In this document: piece by piece, positions 12,519-22,877 of the stretch
How positions within the stretch are numbered: the stretch's first letter is position 1
Layout of the letters: every line of letters begins with the position of its first letter
Source: Salticus scenicus
Lineage: Eukaryota > Arthropoda > Arachnida > Araneae > Salticidae
Reading direction: 5' to 3'
Assembly: GCA_963930645.1 (NCBI GenBank)
Contig: OZ005648.1
Span: 195,397,304 to 195,461,303, forward strand
Length of the DNA stretch: 64,000 nucleotides
Translations under genes and position numbers: made by a program
Notes under the pieces: model-generated
Told to the model about the DNA's origin: nothing
Databases searched by the model: none
The model's input: the letters and a program-made list of their open reading frames with translations, nothing else

Positions 12519-13226
12519 TCCAAAATTTGGAGTTACTATACATCCACTCACAAAAGAAGTGTTTCGGCGTACATGTAATTGTAATTCCTTTTGTATTTAG
12601 GATATGGCGCCACTAGCGCGTTGTAAAAAGAGTGTATGTTTTCAATGAAAGTTGTGAAGGGAGATCGCGTGTGATTATGCCATTCAAAACCAACATTCAA
12701 TACAAGAAAAAAAGAGTTCTTTATTCAATTGATCACTAACCAGAAGTTATTATAAGAAAGTTTATTTAAGTACGTCCTTTTAAGAAGTGAGAAAAATCTA
12801 ATACATAGTCCAGGAAGTACGAATCAGTAAAATTCTTTTTGAAACCAAACCAAGCTTAAATTAAAGAGTATGGTTGAAAACATAGCGTAAAGTGCAAATT
12901 TTGTGCAACAATTCATCCAAGGGTCAAGATAAGATTCTAGAAAATTTAGCACATTTTATGAAAAACAACGAAATACAGCTAACGGTTAGAGAGCACAGCG
13001 CAATTCTAGGTTGTTAGACTTGTGTCAAGAAGGTCTTCAGTTCGACCCTCGTCTCGGTCGAATTTTGATTTATTATTATTATTATTATTATTATTTAAAA
13101 CATAATAACAATATTTGGTTCAACATAAAATTATCAAATCACAGTAAATGGCTAGACCATCGGATGGTTGCAGCTACTTCAGTACCATGTTTTGGTTCAA
13201 ACTAACTCCAAATTTTTAACTGTGTA
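12519..13226 (+). repeat. Interspersed repeat, copy B (uninterrupted)
   Basis: Homologous to 4995-5952 but without the SINE. The empty site reads GAAAAACAACGAAATAC around 12962-12978. A tRNA-like segment (about 12976-13070) shows an A-box-like AACGGTTAGAGAGCAC and a B-box-like AGTTCGACCCTCG, then an ATT microsatellite (about 13072-13097). Short inverted similarity at the edges (ATTTGGAGTTA near 12527 and its complement near 13207) may be terminal repeats. A 64-residue open frame here runs across the tRNA-like head and the microsatellite and is not considered a gene. Confidence 0.6.
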
Positions 13227-13559
13227 GAATTAGAATTAGAAATCAAAATCAGATTATATATTTACGCATTTTAACAATCACAAGTGTCTCTTTGGATAAG
13301 CTTAGTGTTATATAAAGCAAAATTAAAGTAAAGCAGCATTTAAATCAGCTGAATGTTATGATAAGAACATTAAAATAATATTCTTTCTAGACGGTGCAAT
13401 GAAGTTTAGTCCCTAAGAAAAAAAAGTAATTTTAAAGAATAAAAAAAAAAATGATTTTTATTAATTTTTACGCCTGTTACAGCAGTTGCCAAAGTCCGCT
13501 ATAGTATCTTAAAAGAGCTCATTTTTAATCGTTAATTCAATATGTTTAGAAATCTCCGC
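13227..13559. other. AT-rich non-coding sequence
   Basis: No feature seen. Confidence 0.6.
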
Positions 13560-14580
13560 TTTCCTTTTAATTAACACTTTCCTACAAGGTTGAAAAATGT
13601 TAATGACTTCGGTTTCTCTGTTTGTCTGTCCGTCTATCCGTGCTATAACTCCCGTAAATACTGAGAGAATTGCTTGAAATTGATACATGTTGTTAAGTTC
13701 ACTATTTGATATACCCTATTAAAAATTGGATAAATACCATCACTGGTTTGTCTACAGTTACACCTAAAAGAATTTAAAAGCATTGTGCCCTATGAGAGGT
13801 ATTTATATAAGTCATATTTTAACACATTTTTGTCGCAAATATTAATGAGATCAGCATTAACAATACATATGCAGCAGTAGTATGATTAGCATTAAGATTT
13901 ACAGGACCACGCTAAAATACTCGGTTACATAAATGGCTATAAATGGAAATTCCTGGAATTACATTTTCGTTTCCATTAATCGTTTTCTACACTTTCTACC
14001 GATGTTTAAGTGTGATTGTGATATGAATTTGTCTATATGTCGTCTTTCTGTTCGCATGCCTGTCCACACTATAACTTCCGTAATTATTCATGGAATTTCT
14101 TGAAAGTGATACACTTTATCGAAATGTTCTATGGGATGTTCCCGCTTTAAAACGATGTAAATATAACCACTGGTTTATGTACAGGGACGCACAAGAAAAT
14201 TCTAAAGCATTGCGTTTTATATGAGTTAGTATAAATCACATTTTGATACTTTCATTTTGTACTACTCATAAAGAAATGTACATTTATCATTCATATGTAC
14301 AAGGAATGGGTTCAAAAGAATAAAATTATGCTTAGCATTAATGTTTACAGACCTATACAAATATATTCTGTTAAATTAAGGGCTACAATTAGAAATTTCT
14401 GGAATTGCATTTTCGTCTTTGTTAAGCGTTTTTTATGCTTTCCAATAATATTTACAAGTTATTATAAATTCAGTTAGTTTATCTGACTGTATTTCACTTC
14501 TGTTTATGTACAGAGAGACCCAAGAGAATTCTAAAGCAGTGCGTTATGTGCGGGTTAGTATTTATATAACTCACATTTTA
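13560..14580 (+). repeat. Tandem-module repeat, plus orientation
   Basis: The leader (AATGACTTCGG, then TTTGTCTGTCCGTC near 13620) is followed by repeated modules containing CACTGGTTT, TACAG, then AAAGAATTTAAAAGCATTG or variants (about 13740-13790, 14165-14215, 14500-14545). A second, diverged leader lies near 14030-14070 (TCTGTTCGCATGCCTGTCC). It is related to 10560-11460 in inverse orientation. Confidence 0.55.
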
Positions 14581-16167
14581 ATACTTTTATAATGTACAAA
14601 TCATAATGAATCATCTGTACAAATAATCTGTCCGTTGTGTAATCACGTAGGTATAACACAATGAATGTTGAGCATTGCAACAAATGCGTGCATTTGTAAT
14701 GCGTTAATAGTCTATGTGAACCGCAAGATTTTTCTTTCTTTTTATAATTTTTACTGGTGTGACTAAATTTTGTTTTTAATTTGCCAGAATGTAAAGTAAA
14801 CTCTGTCAAAACTATAAATAGTTTTTATAAATATTTAAAAAGAATTACGTACTTTCGTAGAGTTATGGATTATATATATACATATATATTTCGTTTCAAA
14901 CTAAAAAAAAATAATAATTTTGTGATAAGAGAAAGTCTTAATTATTTATTGATTTAGAATTTAATAATATAAGGGGCACACATGTAAACATTAATTTCTC
15001 AGACATTAAAATATAAGTTTAAAAAATGCTCTTTTTATTATTCTAAGAATCAATTTTATATGTATAAAAGCTACGACCAAATGCTTATTTCCGTATAACT
15101 GCGAGTGGGAAGAAATTGTATAAACTCTTTATTTCTAAAATACGAATAATAATGTACAAAAAAATTAAAGCTTTCAGTAATAAACAATTTTTTCTTTCCT
15201 AATATGGGGATAGTCCATCAAATTATTTATTTTTTCTTTATTTATATATTCCTTTAATTTCCTCGAAAATTAATTATCTCCAAGCATCTAACAGAACTTT
15301 CGAATATTGAATATTGAGCCTGCTCAAACTTAATTACTGTTCTTATGTAGATGATCTCACAAATGTTTCGCGATAAAATTGATTAGAATAAAATTATTTA
15401 AAAAAACTCTTCATTCAACATTCTTTTTAAACTATCAATACAAGATAATTAAAAACAATAGAAATATTGTTATTACAATCTCAAATTTTATTAAATTTCA
15501 CTTTAGAATTTTTTTATATATATATATTTTCTGTTATTCATATATATTCTTTTTTTACAACGGTATTAAGACAAACGGCATATAAGAAATATTTTTAATG
15601 AATAATCTTTCTTTGAAATAGTTTGTAAATAATCAAGTATTGCATGCAATAAGAACGCTATTTATTTAGAGATATTTTGCAAAAGATTTTGTGAAATGCT
15701 TTTATCTATAAGAGATCTTCTTATGTTAATCATATTTGCATTTCTTTCAAATACTTATTTTCAAGGAATAAATGTAACAAATCTTATAAAATTGGGTTCT
15801 CTTGCACAACTGAGTAATTCTTTTAAAGAATATTGAATTACATGAAGTATTTTTAGTTTCTGAAGTCTGTCATATTAGATTACGGAGAAGCATTATTTTA
15901 AGTATAGCTCTTATGGAAATTAATTATGTTTGCAAATGCAATGTTATATTTTATATTCAAACGCTGCCGGGTAGTTCTATGAGCAATTTTATAAAATAAT
16001 TCTAAGCATTTTTTCCCTAATATATTATTGTATTTGCTGCACTTTCTGAAGAAAAATTGCTCTTATAATATTGATGTAGTTATTTTATTTCAGAAATGTT
16101 CTTTAAAACAACAATAAAGTTTAATATTTTGTGAACAGATATCAGTAAATAACAGTTTCAGTCCTTC
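14581..16167. other. AT-rich non-coding sequence
   Basis: No gene or recognisable element. Open frames here are short, AT-driven and without motifs. Confidence 0.6.
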
Positions 16168-16175
16168 TTCAAGCC

Positions 16176-16403
16176 GGCCATAACATTAGCCGAGCAGTTC
16201 TGCTCTCAAAGGTGGGAAAAGGGAAGTGGCGTGTACGGTGTCCCGTCATGCTCGACCTCCTGTGTTTTCTGTTGTTTCCTTCAAAACTTACGCAAATACG
16301 AGATAGGACAAATTTGAAAGACCCCCTATGGAGAGGATTCCACCCTATCTTAGAATCCTAGTGTAGTTAATCGACCCCGGCCTCTCCCAACGCACACCCC
16401 TTT
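16176..16403 (+). mobile_element. tRNA-derived SINE
   Basis: Same family as 5472-5700. Box A-like TTAGCCGAGCAGTTC lies near 16186, with the family body ACTTACGCAAATACGAGATAGG, AGACCCCCTATGG and AATCCTAGTGTAGTTAATCG. The box B region (GTGTCCCGTC) is diverged. Flanking 8-bp direct repeats TTCAAGCC (16168-16175 and 16404-16411) are the probable target-site duplication. Confidence 0.75.
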
Positions 16404-16411
16404 TTCAAGCC

Positions 16412-16748
16412 ATCACTTAGTCACTTCCCTAAAACAATAAAAAAATAAAGTAAACAAATAAATAAAAAGGCATTTTGAGTTGTTGCATTTCACACCTTAA
16501 ACTGGTTAGCGTTTTTATATGTACCAGTTATATTTAACACATAGATTTCTAAGGATAAAAAGAAAATGTTTTAAACGAATACATAAACGATTGATTTTTT
16601 AATACAGCAACATTTTATGGGAAATCCAAAAGTCTGGCTTAATGTTCCAAATAAGAAAAATCTGCAATCACCAAAGAATACTTTTTATATGTTAAAATCT
16701 GAACTTGATTAAAACTTGCTTTTCCGTGATGCAAAAAAAAAAAAAATG
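16412..16748. other. AT-rich non-coding sequence
   Basis: No feature seen. Confidence 0.6.
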
Positions 16749-16932
16749 CACTACTGGGCATTAAAATTGCTACACTACGAAGTAATAAAAATAACAGAAT
16801 GATATTTATTACATACATTATAGTGAAAATACCAATTTATTAAATAGGCAGGAAATTTAAAGGCATATACCCTGAGAAATTAGGATGTAAATCAACGGGT
16901 TTCGGCAGCAATAACAGCACTTATCCACTCAA

Positions 16933-19237
16933 CACTAGAACGCCCGATGGAGTCATTTCGACTCCAAGTCTTATTTAAACACTAGTATCTCTCTGAAATT
17001 TTAATTTTACTTACTTTTCTTCCGTGACTTTTATTATTTTTTTAATGTCTATTTATTCCGAAAATTCTAATTTATTTGTTTATTTTGTTAATTATAGTTA
17101 TAAGCAAATACCCCTAGATCGCCCGTCGGAGTCGAATCGACTCCAGAGAAAGCAAAATAATATTTTCACGATTTATGACCTTGGGATCCGTATTTTTTGT
17201 CTCTGTGATAGGTAAAGAGTGCTTTTATGCCCCTTGCTTCTTTCTACCGTTTTGTTGGGTAAAAATGGTTAGTTCTGTGCACTGCTGGAAAGATTGCCTG
17301 TTTCTTGCGAAACACATTCATTTAGCGTTTCGTTTGAAATCATGTCAATCTGTTTTCCTTTTTGCTGAGATATTGCGTTCTTTAAAATAAAAAGAAAACA
17401 TTTTAATATGTCGCGTAAAAAAGGTCTTACACCAGAAGAAATAACTGCGCTTTTACGAGAGCTTTCAGAAAATAAATCTGAATGTGGCGATTTATCCGAA
17501 AATGATCATGAAAGGAAAGAAATTACATATGAAAATAATATTTCGTTGGATTCTGATATAAATGAAGAAGATGGCGCCTAAATGATGAATCTAATAAAGG
17601 CGAATTTCATATTGCTCCTGATGGTACTCAGCAAAATGTGATGAGTCAAGTCCCTGGTCCAACTATTTATGCCAAAAAATTCGTAAAAGCTAAAAGTGTT
17701 TTGAGCGTTTGGTCATTATTTATAGACAGAAAAGTTTTGCTACAAATAAAAGAATGCACTGAAACAGAGGCAAAACGTGTTCTTCAATCTGATAATTGGA
17801 CAGTTACGATAATTGAACTTCAAGTATTCATTGAAATTTTATATGCTCGAGGCGTAAGTGGTGCAAAAGGCATTGATATACATTCCTTATGGTCTAATTC
17901 ATGGAGCATGAATTTTTGCATTGAAACTATGAGTAGCTACCAGATCTACTGGATTGAAATAAGATAAATTGTGAATCATATCCGAAATTTGAAACAGATT
18001 TGTTTAAAACTGTATTGCCTGCTTCAATCCTGGGGAAAATATAACAATAGATAAACAGTTATTTCCAAGCCAAACTCGTTGCCCTTTTACGAAATTTATA
18101 CCTTCCAAACCAGATAAATATGGACAGAAATTTTGGCTAGCTGTAGATCTTAAAACAAAATATTTGCTGAATGCTTTCTCTTATTTAGGTAAAAGTGAAG
18201 AACGGCCCTCAGACCAAATTTATCAGAATATGTAGTGATGCGATTGATGCAACCCTTTCTAAATAGACGAGTAAATGTGACGGTTGATATTTTTTTCACC
18301 TCATTACATTTGGTTAAAACACTGCAGAAGAAAATAACAAGCTTAGTAGGGACTGTAAGCAGAGCCAGGAGAGAAATTTCAAAATCAATGAAAAATTTAC
18401 AGAATAAGTTATATGAAGCAAAAATTCTAAAACATGAAGAAACGGGTACTACTCTTACAGTGCACCAAGGCAAGAGAAAGAAAAACGTTATTATTCTAAG
18501 TACTCTCCACCCGTCCGTTAATTTTGAAAAGAACGAAAAGAAGACACCTGAGATCATTAGATATTACAATGAAACAAAATGTGGTGTGGACATTATTGAT
18601 CAGATGGCCAGGAAATACTCTGTCAAAGATTCCTCAAGAAGATGGCCTATGTATACCTTTTATAATATCTTAGATTTAGCTGCAATAAATGCTTGGATCA
18701 TTTACAAAGAGATTACCGGAGAAACAAAGCTAAGCAGGCAAGTGTTTATTCAGTTACTAGCAGCCGAGTTACGTAAAAATTACTTATCTGCTAAAAATGA
18801 AAGAAAAAAAAAAAGGCCTTCCATGGCGCAGACACTAGAAACAGGAGCCGTCAAGAGACGGAAATGTGAAATAAATTTTTTTAAAGGAAACATGACTTTC
18901 AAAGATTGTATATTATGCGGGAAAATGGTTTGTGGAAAATATTCAGACAAGACTGAATGAGCTTGCACAGCCTTTATTCCAGATATGTAAAATTGTACTG
19001 CAAGTATTTGATTTTATTGGATACAATTTGTAATCGAAATTCTTAAAATTGTATATTTAAATATTTTTCTCTTATTTGTAAAAATGAAAATACTGTTAAA
19101 TGTATGCTGAAATACTCTAGCTTAATTATTTACTTATATCTGTGCATTTGTATATTATTAATCCTTCTAAAATTGGCAGAAGTCGAAACGACTCCGACGG
19201 GCATTCTAGGGAGAAAAAGGTAGCGGGCGTTCTAGTG
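16933..19237 (+). mobile_element. piggyBac-like transposon
   Basis: The ends are a perfect 14-bp inverted repeat, CACTAGAACGCCCG (16933-16946) and its complement (19224-19237). They are flanked by TCAA on the left (16929-16932) and TTAA on the right (19238-19241), a one-base-decayed TTAA duplication characteristic of piggyBac. Subterminal motifs repeat the theme GAGTC-n-GACTCC (about 16950-16967, 17128-17145, 19181-19198) next to CGCCCG or CGACGGGC. It carries a broken transposase (17408-18960). It is inserted in Tc1-like copy A. Total length 2305 bp is in the range of autonomous piggyBacs. Confidence 0.93.
17408..18960 (+). pseudogene. piggyBac transposase (DDE_Tnp_1_7), disrupted
   Basis: This would be the element's cut-and-paste transposase. 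The start ATG at 17408 opens an acidic, serine-rich N-terminus (MSRKKGLTPEEITALL), as in this family. A stop at 17579 and a frame change lead into the frame at 17602-17967 (includes DGTQQNVMSQVPGPT and SVWSLFID). A further shift gives 18032-18235, with the family block TIDKQLFPSQTRCPF, then KYGQKFWLAVD, whose Asp (18146-18148) matches the first catalytic Asp. A last shift gives the longest frame, from 18235, with VTVDIFFTSL (second Asp at 18286-18288; the usual Asn after it is Ile), YNETKCGVDIIDQMARKYS (third acidic site) and RRWPMYTFYNILDLAAINAW. The C-terminus ends in a Cys-rich tail CILCGKMVCGKYS. At least three frame disruptions make it non-functional, although all the catalytic acidic residues can still be read. 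Confidence 0.92.
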
Positions 19238-19886
19238 TTAAGAATTGAGCCGAACAGCAATTGGATGACATGTATAGGTACAGCGCTCAATGCAGCTTCA
19301 ACGGGATGTCACAGTTCGTCAACTATAGTTACTAGAGAGTGGAGGAGTGGCAGTCGCTTGAAAACGATTGCTCAGACATTTTTAGTTCGTGCGAAATTAG
19401 GAGAACGCGCAGACCAGAGTAACACTCGAACGCATTCTATATCAAAGAAAATCTGATGAAAACAATTAACAGACAAATTGTTTATTGTCCTGCTGATATA
19501 TATCGCGTTACGTATTCCTTGAATACAAGGTAGAACTAAGGTTTTTAACCCTTTAAAAAGTAATAGGCGCTATTGAGATTGTCAGAATTGCAAACGAGAG
19601 GTGATCGAGACATTGACACCGCATACCATCACTCTAAGTGATGGGCTAATATAACGATGTCAATAGCCAGCTAGCAATGTGCATTCTCCACGACGCGGCT
19701 AAATATGGATGCGATCATATTGAGGCTGTAAACAGAATTGTGATTCGTCTGAAAAGACGACATCTCGTCATTTCTCATACCAAGTTCGTCGTTGATCACA
19801 AATTCAAGACACTCTTGTCTGTGATGTTGCATATAGAGTATTCAAAGTCATGGTCACCGCGTACTGGCTCACCAACTAGAGTGGTG

Positions 19887-20093
19887 ATATTAAAATCCGA
19901 ATTAACTACTACGTCAGAAACGCCAAAGAAAAATATTGGAAATGCATACAGCTGTTTCGGTAGCCTAAAGCGTGCCGTCTTCAGTCCTTCTTGCACTGAA
20001 GACGGTACGCTTTAGGCTACCGAAACAGCTGTATGCATTTATAATATTTTTCTTTGGCGTTTCTGACGTAGTAGTTTATTCGGGTTTTAATAT
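19887..20093. repeat. 207-bp near-perfect hairpin (inverted repeat)
   Basis: Two arms of about 99 bp (19887-19985 and 19995-20093) are nearly perfect complements around a 9-nt loop (19986-19994). Inner stem example: GCGTGCCGTCTTCAGT against ACTGAAGACGGTACGC. Only a few mismatches are seen by eye. It sits between the two inverted Tc1-like copies. The 13-bp direct repeat GAGTGGTGATATT lies at 19879-19891 and 20121-20133. Open frames that cross it are artefacts of the palindrome. Confidence 0.9.
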
Positions 20094-20100
20094 TCCAACG

Positions 20101-20715
20101 CCAAGTCTCCTGTTATTATAGAGTGGTGATATTTGATTTCAATGGATACACGTCTAGATTACCTTTTCTTTGCATTGCTGGCTCTCTGAATAGTGGCCGT
20201 ATCATTTCTAATAGCTTAAGACCTGTGGATAATATCAATGTATCCAAGTTGCCTTATATCCGAGGCCTTCGTAAAGCACCATTTAAACAGTACAATGCTT
20301 GACCGCATTTTGACCGGATCTTTCTTGAAGAATATGTGTTCGACTATTGCTCTGACCAGCGCATTCTCCTGATCTAACACCAATTGAAAATGTCTGATCA
20401 ATCTTTGTCTAGCGACTAGCACACCACCCCCCTTTAGTAATAACGGTAGAAAAATTGTGGAATCTTATTGAATCTACACAAAGTGCTATAACCGTATACG
20501 TGTCATCCAATAGCTGCTTGATTCAACTTCTAAATAGTTAAGTGGTGTTACTGTTGACAAAGGTCACTGTTTTATGTGGTGTTGACTTCTCAGGATATAT
20601 ATATCAAAATTTCCTAAAATTTCATTCAAAAGTGCCTCCTAAAATAATGTATGTCTCCAATATATATCATATTGTTATTTCAATTCCTTCCTGGCGTTGA
20701 AATTATAATAGATAA
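20101..20715 (+). pseudogene. Tc1-like transposon copy B, 3' part
   Basis: Same family as copy A but on the plus strand. The broken transposase 3' half can be followed: GATACACGTCTAGATTACC, then a frame giving SLNSGRIISNSLRPV, then CCAGCGCATTCTCCTGATCT (the PAHSPDL-like region with the last catalytic residues), then CCAATTGAAAATGTCTGATC. After the gene, TTGACTTCTCAGGATATAT and TTCCTGGCGTTGAAATT match the family's 3' end. Several stops (for example after FKQYNA) show decay. The 5' half is absent; the copy begins beside the hairpin at 19887-20093. Confidence 0.7.
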
Positions 20716-22225
20716 TATTATATTTTGTTTAAAAGTTAAGTAAATAAATGAGATAACAACAATTTATTATTTAAGTTTAAATTTTTACGTTTAGGAGAGT
20801 GATTAGGAGATTCGTTGAGATTAATTTACAAAAATTCTATGTTGTTTAGATTATATTTATGAGAAAAAATATATAAATTCATTTTCCATTGTCTTAAACA
20901 CGACTATTCATATACAACTGTTGAATATTTTTTTTTAATGCAGTTTAATCTGTCAAATAATTTTGAATACTTAAAGATCTTAGAATAATACGTCCCGTAT
21001 GAACTTTTTATTTATTTTATTTATTTATTTATTTTTCAAAAATAATTGCACATGTAAACTTAAGCTATATTTTCGTATATTTACTTGCAATTTTTGCAAC
21101 ATAAATTCTAATTTACGTCAAGTAAATCTGAACATATTCCATATGTACTAAAAAGCGCTTTAGTTTTTATTTTCCTCTGTAATACACGAGAACCTTTTTA
21201 CGAAGTATCTGTGTAAGAATTATAGAAAATGCATATTAAATTGCACATTTCTTTCAGGTATTCATTTTCAAACAGATAATATTTTTGTTAATTAAATTTA
21301 TATTTTAAAACAGTTCATATATTATTTAGCCTTTTCTAAAAAAAGAAAAATAAAATAAAAAATAAAAAATTACGTCCACTATTAGAACGAAAAATCATCC
21401 ACCACTGGGTTTTGAAATGTCCAATACTGGCTCATTTCAGCGATATGCAAAAATATTTTTTAAGTATAAAATTTATTTCATTAGCAATTTTCTCTGCATT
21501 TTCTTGTACAAAATGTTTTTTTAATTGGAGTATCATGCACTAGTTGACGATATATCCAATGAAACGCAGCATAGTACGTCTAAAATATCAAGAAAATGCC
21601 TATCGCTGCAATTACACTCTCTGTATAAAAATTCTACAGTAAATATAAATTACAAACAAGTTTAACAGATAGTAAAACTTTATAGAAAAAAGAAAAAAAG
21701 GAAAATTAATTCAGTAAAAAATTTGATTGAATTATACGAGTAGATTTTTAAATCAGTTTTACATTTTAAATGAATTTTTTAACAGGAAACTTTGATTTCA
21801 ATTAAATAACACCTTTTAATTCAAACATATTCTTAATGATCTATGCACATTTGATAAAAATATCCTGTTTTTCCAGAATAATTCTTTACAATCAAACACA
21901 ATTTTTGTATGTATTTAAATATAAAAATTTTCCTCGATAAAAACATTACAATATTATTAAAGATTTTTATATTCTTTAAAAGATTTTTCGTAACTGCGCT
22001 TTTTTTTTTTTCTTTCTTTTTTTTTTTTTTTTTTATGTTTGGGACTACGAGAATTCCGTAAATTATTATAACCACGTGATCAAGAAATTAAAAAAAATCA
22101 AGATAAAAATATTTATATTTAAATACAAGATCCCAACATTTAAAATACAAGATTATATTTAAATCCAAGATTTCCTAAAGACGTGTACATTTCACTGGCC
22201 ATATGAAATATATATAACCTATAAA
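20716..22225. other. AT-rich non-coding sequence
   Basis: No gene or recognised element. It contains a TTTA repeat near 21007-21035 and T-runs near 22000-22034. Confidence 0.6.
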
Positions 22226-22397
22226 TCAAATTAAATTTTAATCACATTAAAAACTGAGATAGACAATATACACTAAAATCATACAATTTAAAACATTAAA
22301 AACACAAAACGTACATTTAAACGTTTCAAGCCTTTTACAGGCTCCTCATCAGTAAAAATCATCAAATATAAATGCTGAGAAGAACAACAGACTTCCA

Positions 22398-22625
22398 TTA
22401 AGTGAGTACAACGTATTCATCGGGAACTCCGCATGCCTCATTAAGTGTTGAAAAATGTTGATTTGTGTACCAGCCCTCCAGGAAAATTCTTGAATTACAA
22501 TTTAAACACATAGATATGATTATTTTAGTGTTTTTAAAATTAGGTAAATGGACAGTTTCTATGGCATGCTGTACAATTTTCGAACGTATATCACGGTTTT
22601 TAAAATTTCTTTTATGTTCCTGGAG
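22398..22625 (-). pseudogene. Penelope-like GIY-YIG endonuclease, C-terminal fragment
   Basis: About 75 residues remain open to a stop at 22398. Recognisable blocks are LQEHKRNFKNRDIRSKI, QHAIETVH and NSRIFLEGWYTNQH, then NEACGVPDEYVVLT. These correspond to the end of the GIY-YIG nuclease that follows the reverse transcriptase in Penelope-like retroelements. The Glu of FLEGW is at the position of the domain's metal-binding Glu. The GIY-YIG motif itself, and all upstream coding sequence, are missing because the copy stops where the opposing copy begins. The first seven codons of the open frame (22626-22646) come from the opposing copy and are not native. Confidence 0.8.
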
Positions 22626-22703
22626 GGCTAGTACACAAATCAACATTTTTCACCACTTAATGAGGCATGCGGAGTTCCCAATGAATACGTTCTACTCACT
22701 TAA
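22617..22703 (+). pseudogene. Penelope-like GIY-YIG C-terminal remnant, opposing copy
   Basis: Plus-strand translation gives FLEG, a stop (TAG at 22629), YTNQHFSPLNEACG, then VPNEYVLLT and a stop at 22701. It is the counterpart of the minus-strand fragment, but the tryptophan codon has become a stop. Only about 28 codons are present. Confidence 0.75.
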
Positions 22704-22877
22704 TGAAAGTCTGTTGTTATTCTCATCATTTACATTTGATGTTTTTTTACTGGTGAGGAGCCTATAAAAGGCTCGAAACGTTTAAATTTATGTTATGTGT
22801 TTTTAATGTTTTAAATTGTATATTTTTAGTGTATATTGTCTGTCTCAGTTTTTAATGTGATTAAAATTTAATTTAAC

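Larger units (their letters stand above)
16749..19886 (-). pseudogene. Tc1-like transposon copy A, split by piggyBac
   Basis: The terminal repeat CACTACTGGGCATT (16749) followed by AAAATTGCTACAC is typical of a widespread arthropod Tc1-like family. The element reads on the minus strand. The transposase 3' region lies at 16880-16932 and resumes at 19242 after the piggyBac insertion, running inward to about 19880. Landmarks include TGGATGACATGTATAGGTAC, TCCTGCTGATAT and CCAAGTTCGTCGTTGA. The family encodes a DDE transposase of about 340 residues. Here the reading frame is full of stops and shifts, and the 5' end of the element is missing at the hairpin (19887-20093). It is ancient and inactive. 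Copy B lies in opposite orientation at 20101-20715. Identification is from remembered family consensus and needs an alignment. Confidence 0.75.
22228..22877. mobile_element. Inverted pair of Penelope-like element 3' ends
   Basis: Arms of about 265 bp (22228-22490 and 22612-22877) are inverted copies. Each carries, in its own orientation, the coding end of the Penelope-like GIY-YIG domain, then the 3' UTR with the stem-type motif GGAGCCTRTAAAAGGCT followed by GAAACGTTTAAA. The central stretch (22491-22611) belongs only to the minus-strand copy and encodes more of the domain. Opposed or partly duplicated copies are a known habit of Penelope-like elements. The reverse transcriptase is absent, so both copies are 5'-truncated. 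Confidence 0.85.

Noticed and set aside
18150..18557. 135-residue open frame on the minus strand.
   Set aside because: Antisense to the piggyBac transposase frame, which has clear family motifs.
19677..20015. 112-residue open frame.
   Set aside because: Antisense to the Tc1-like copy and running into the hairpin; no motif of its own.
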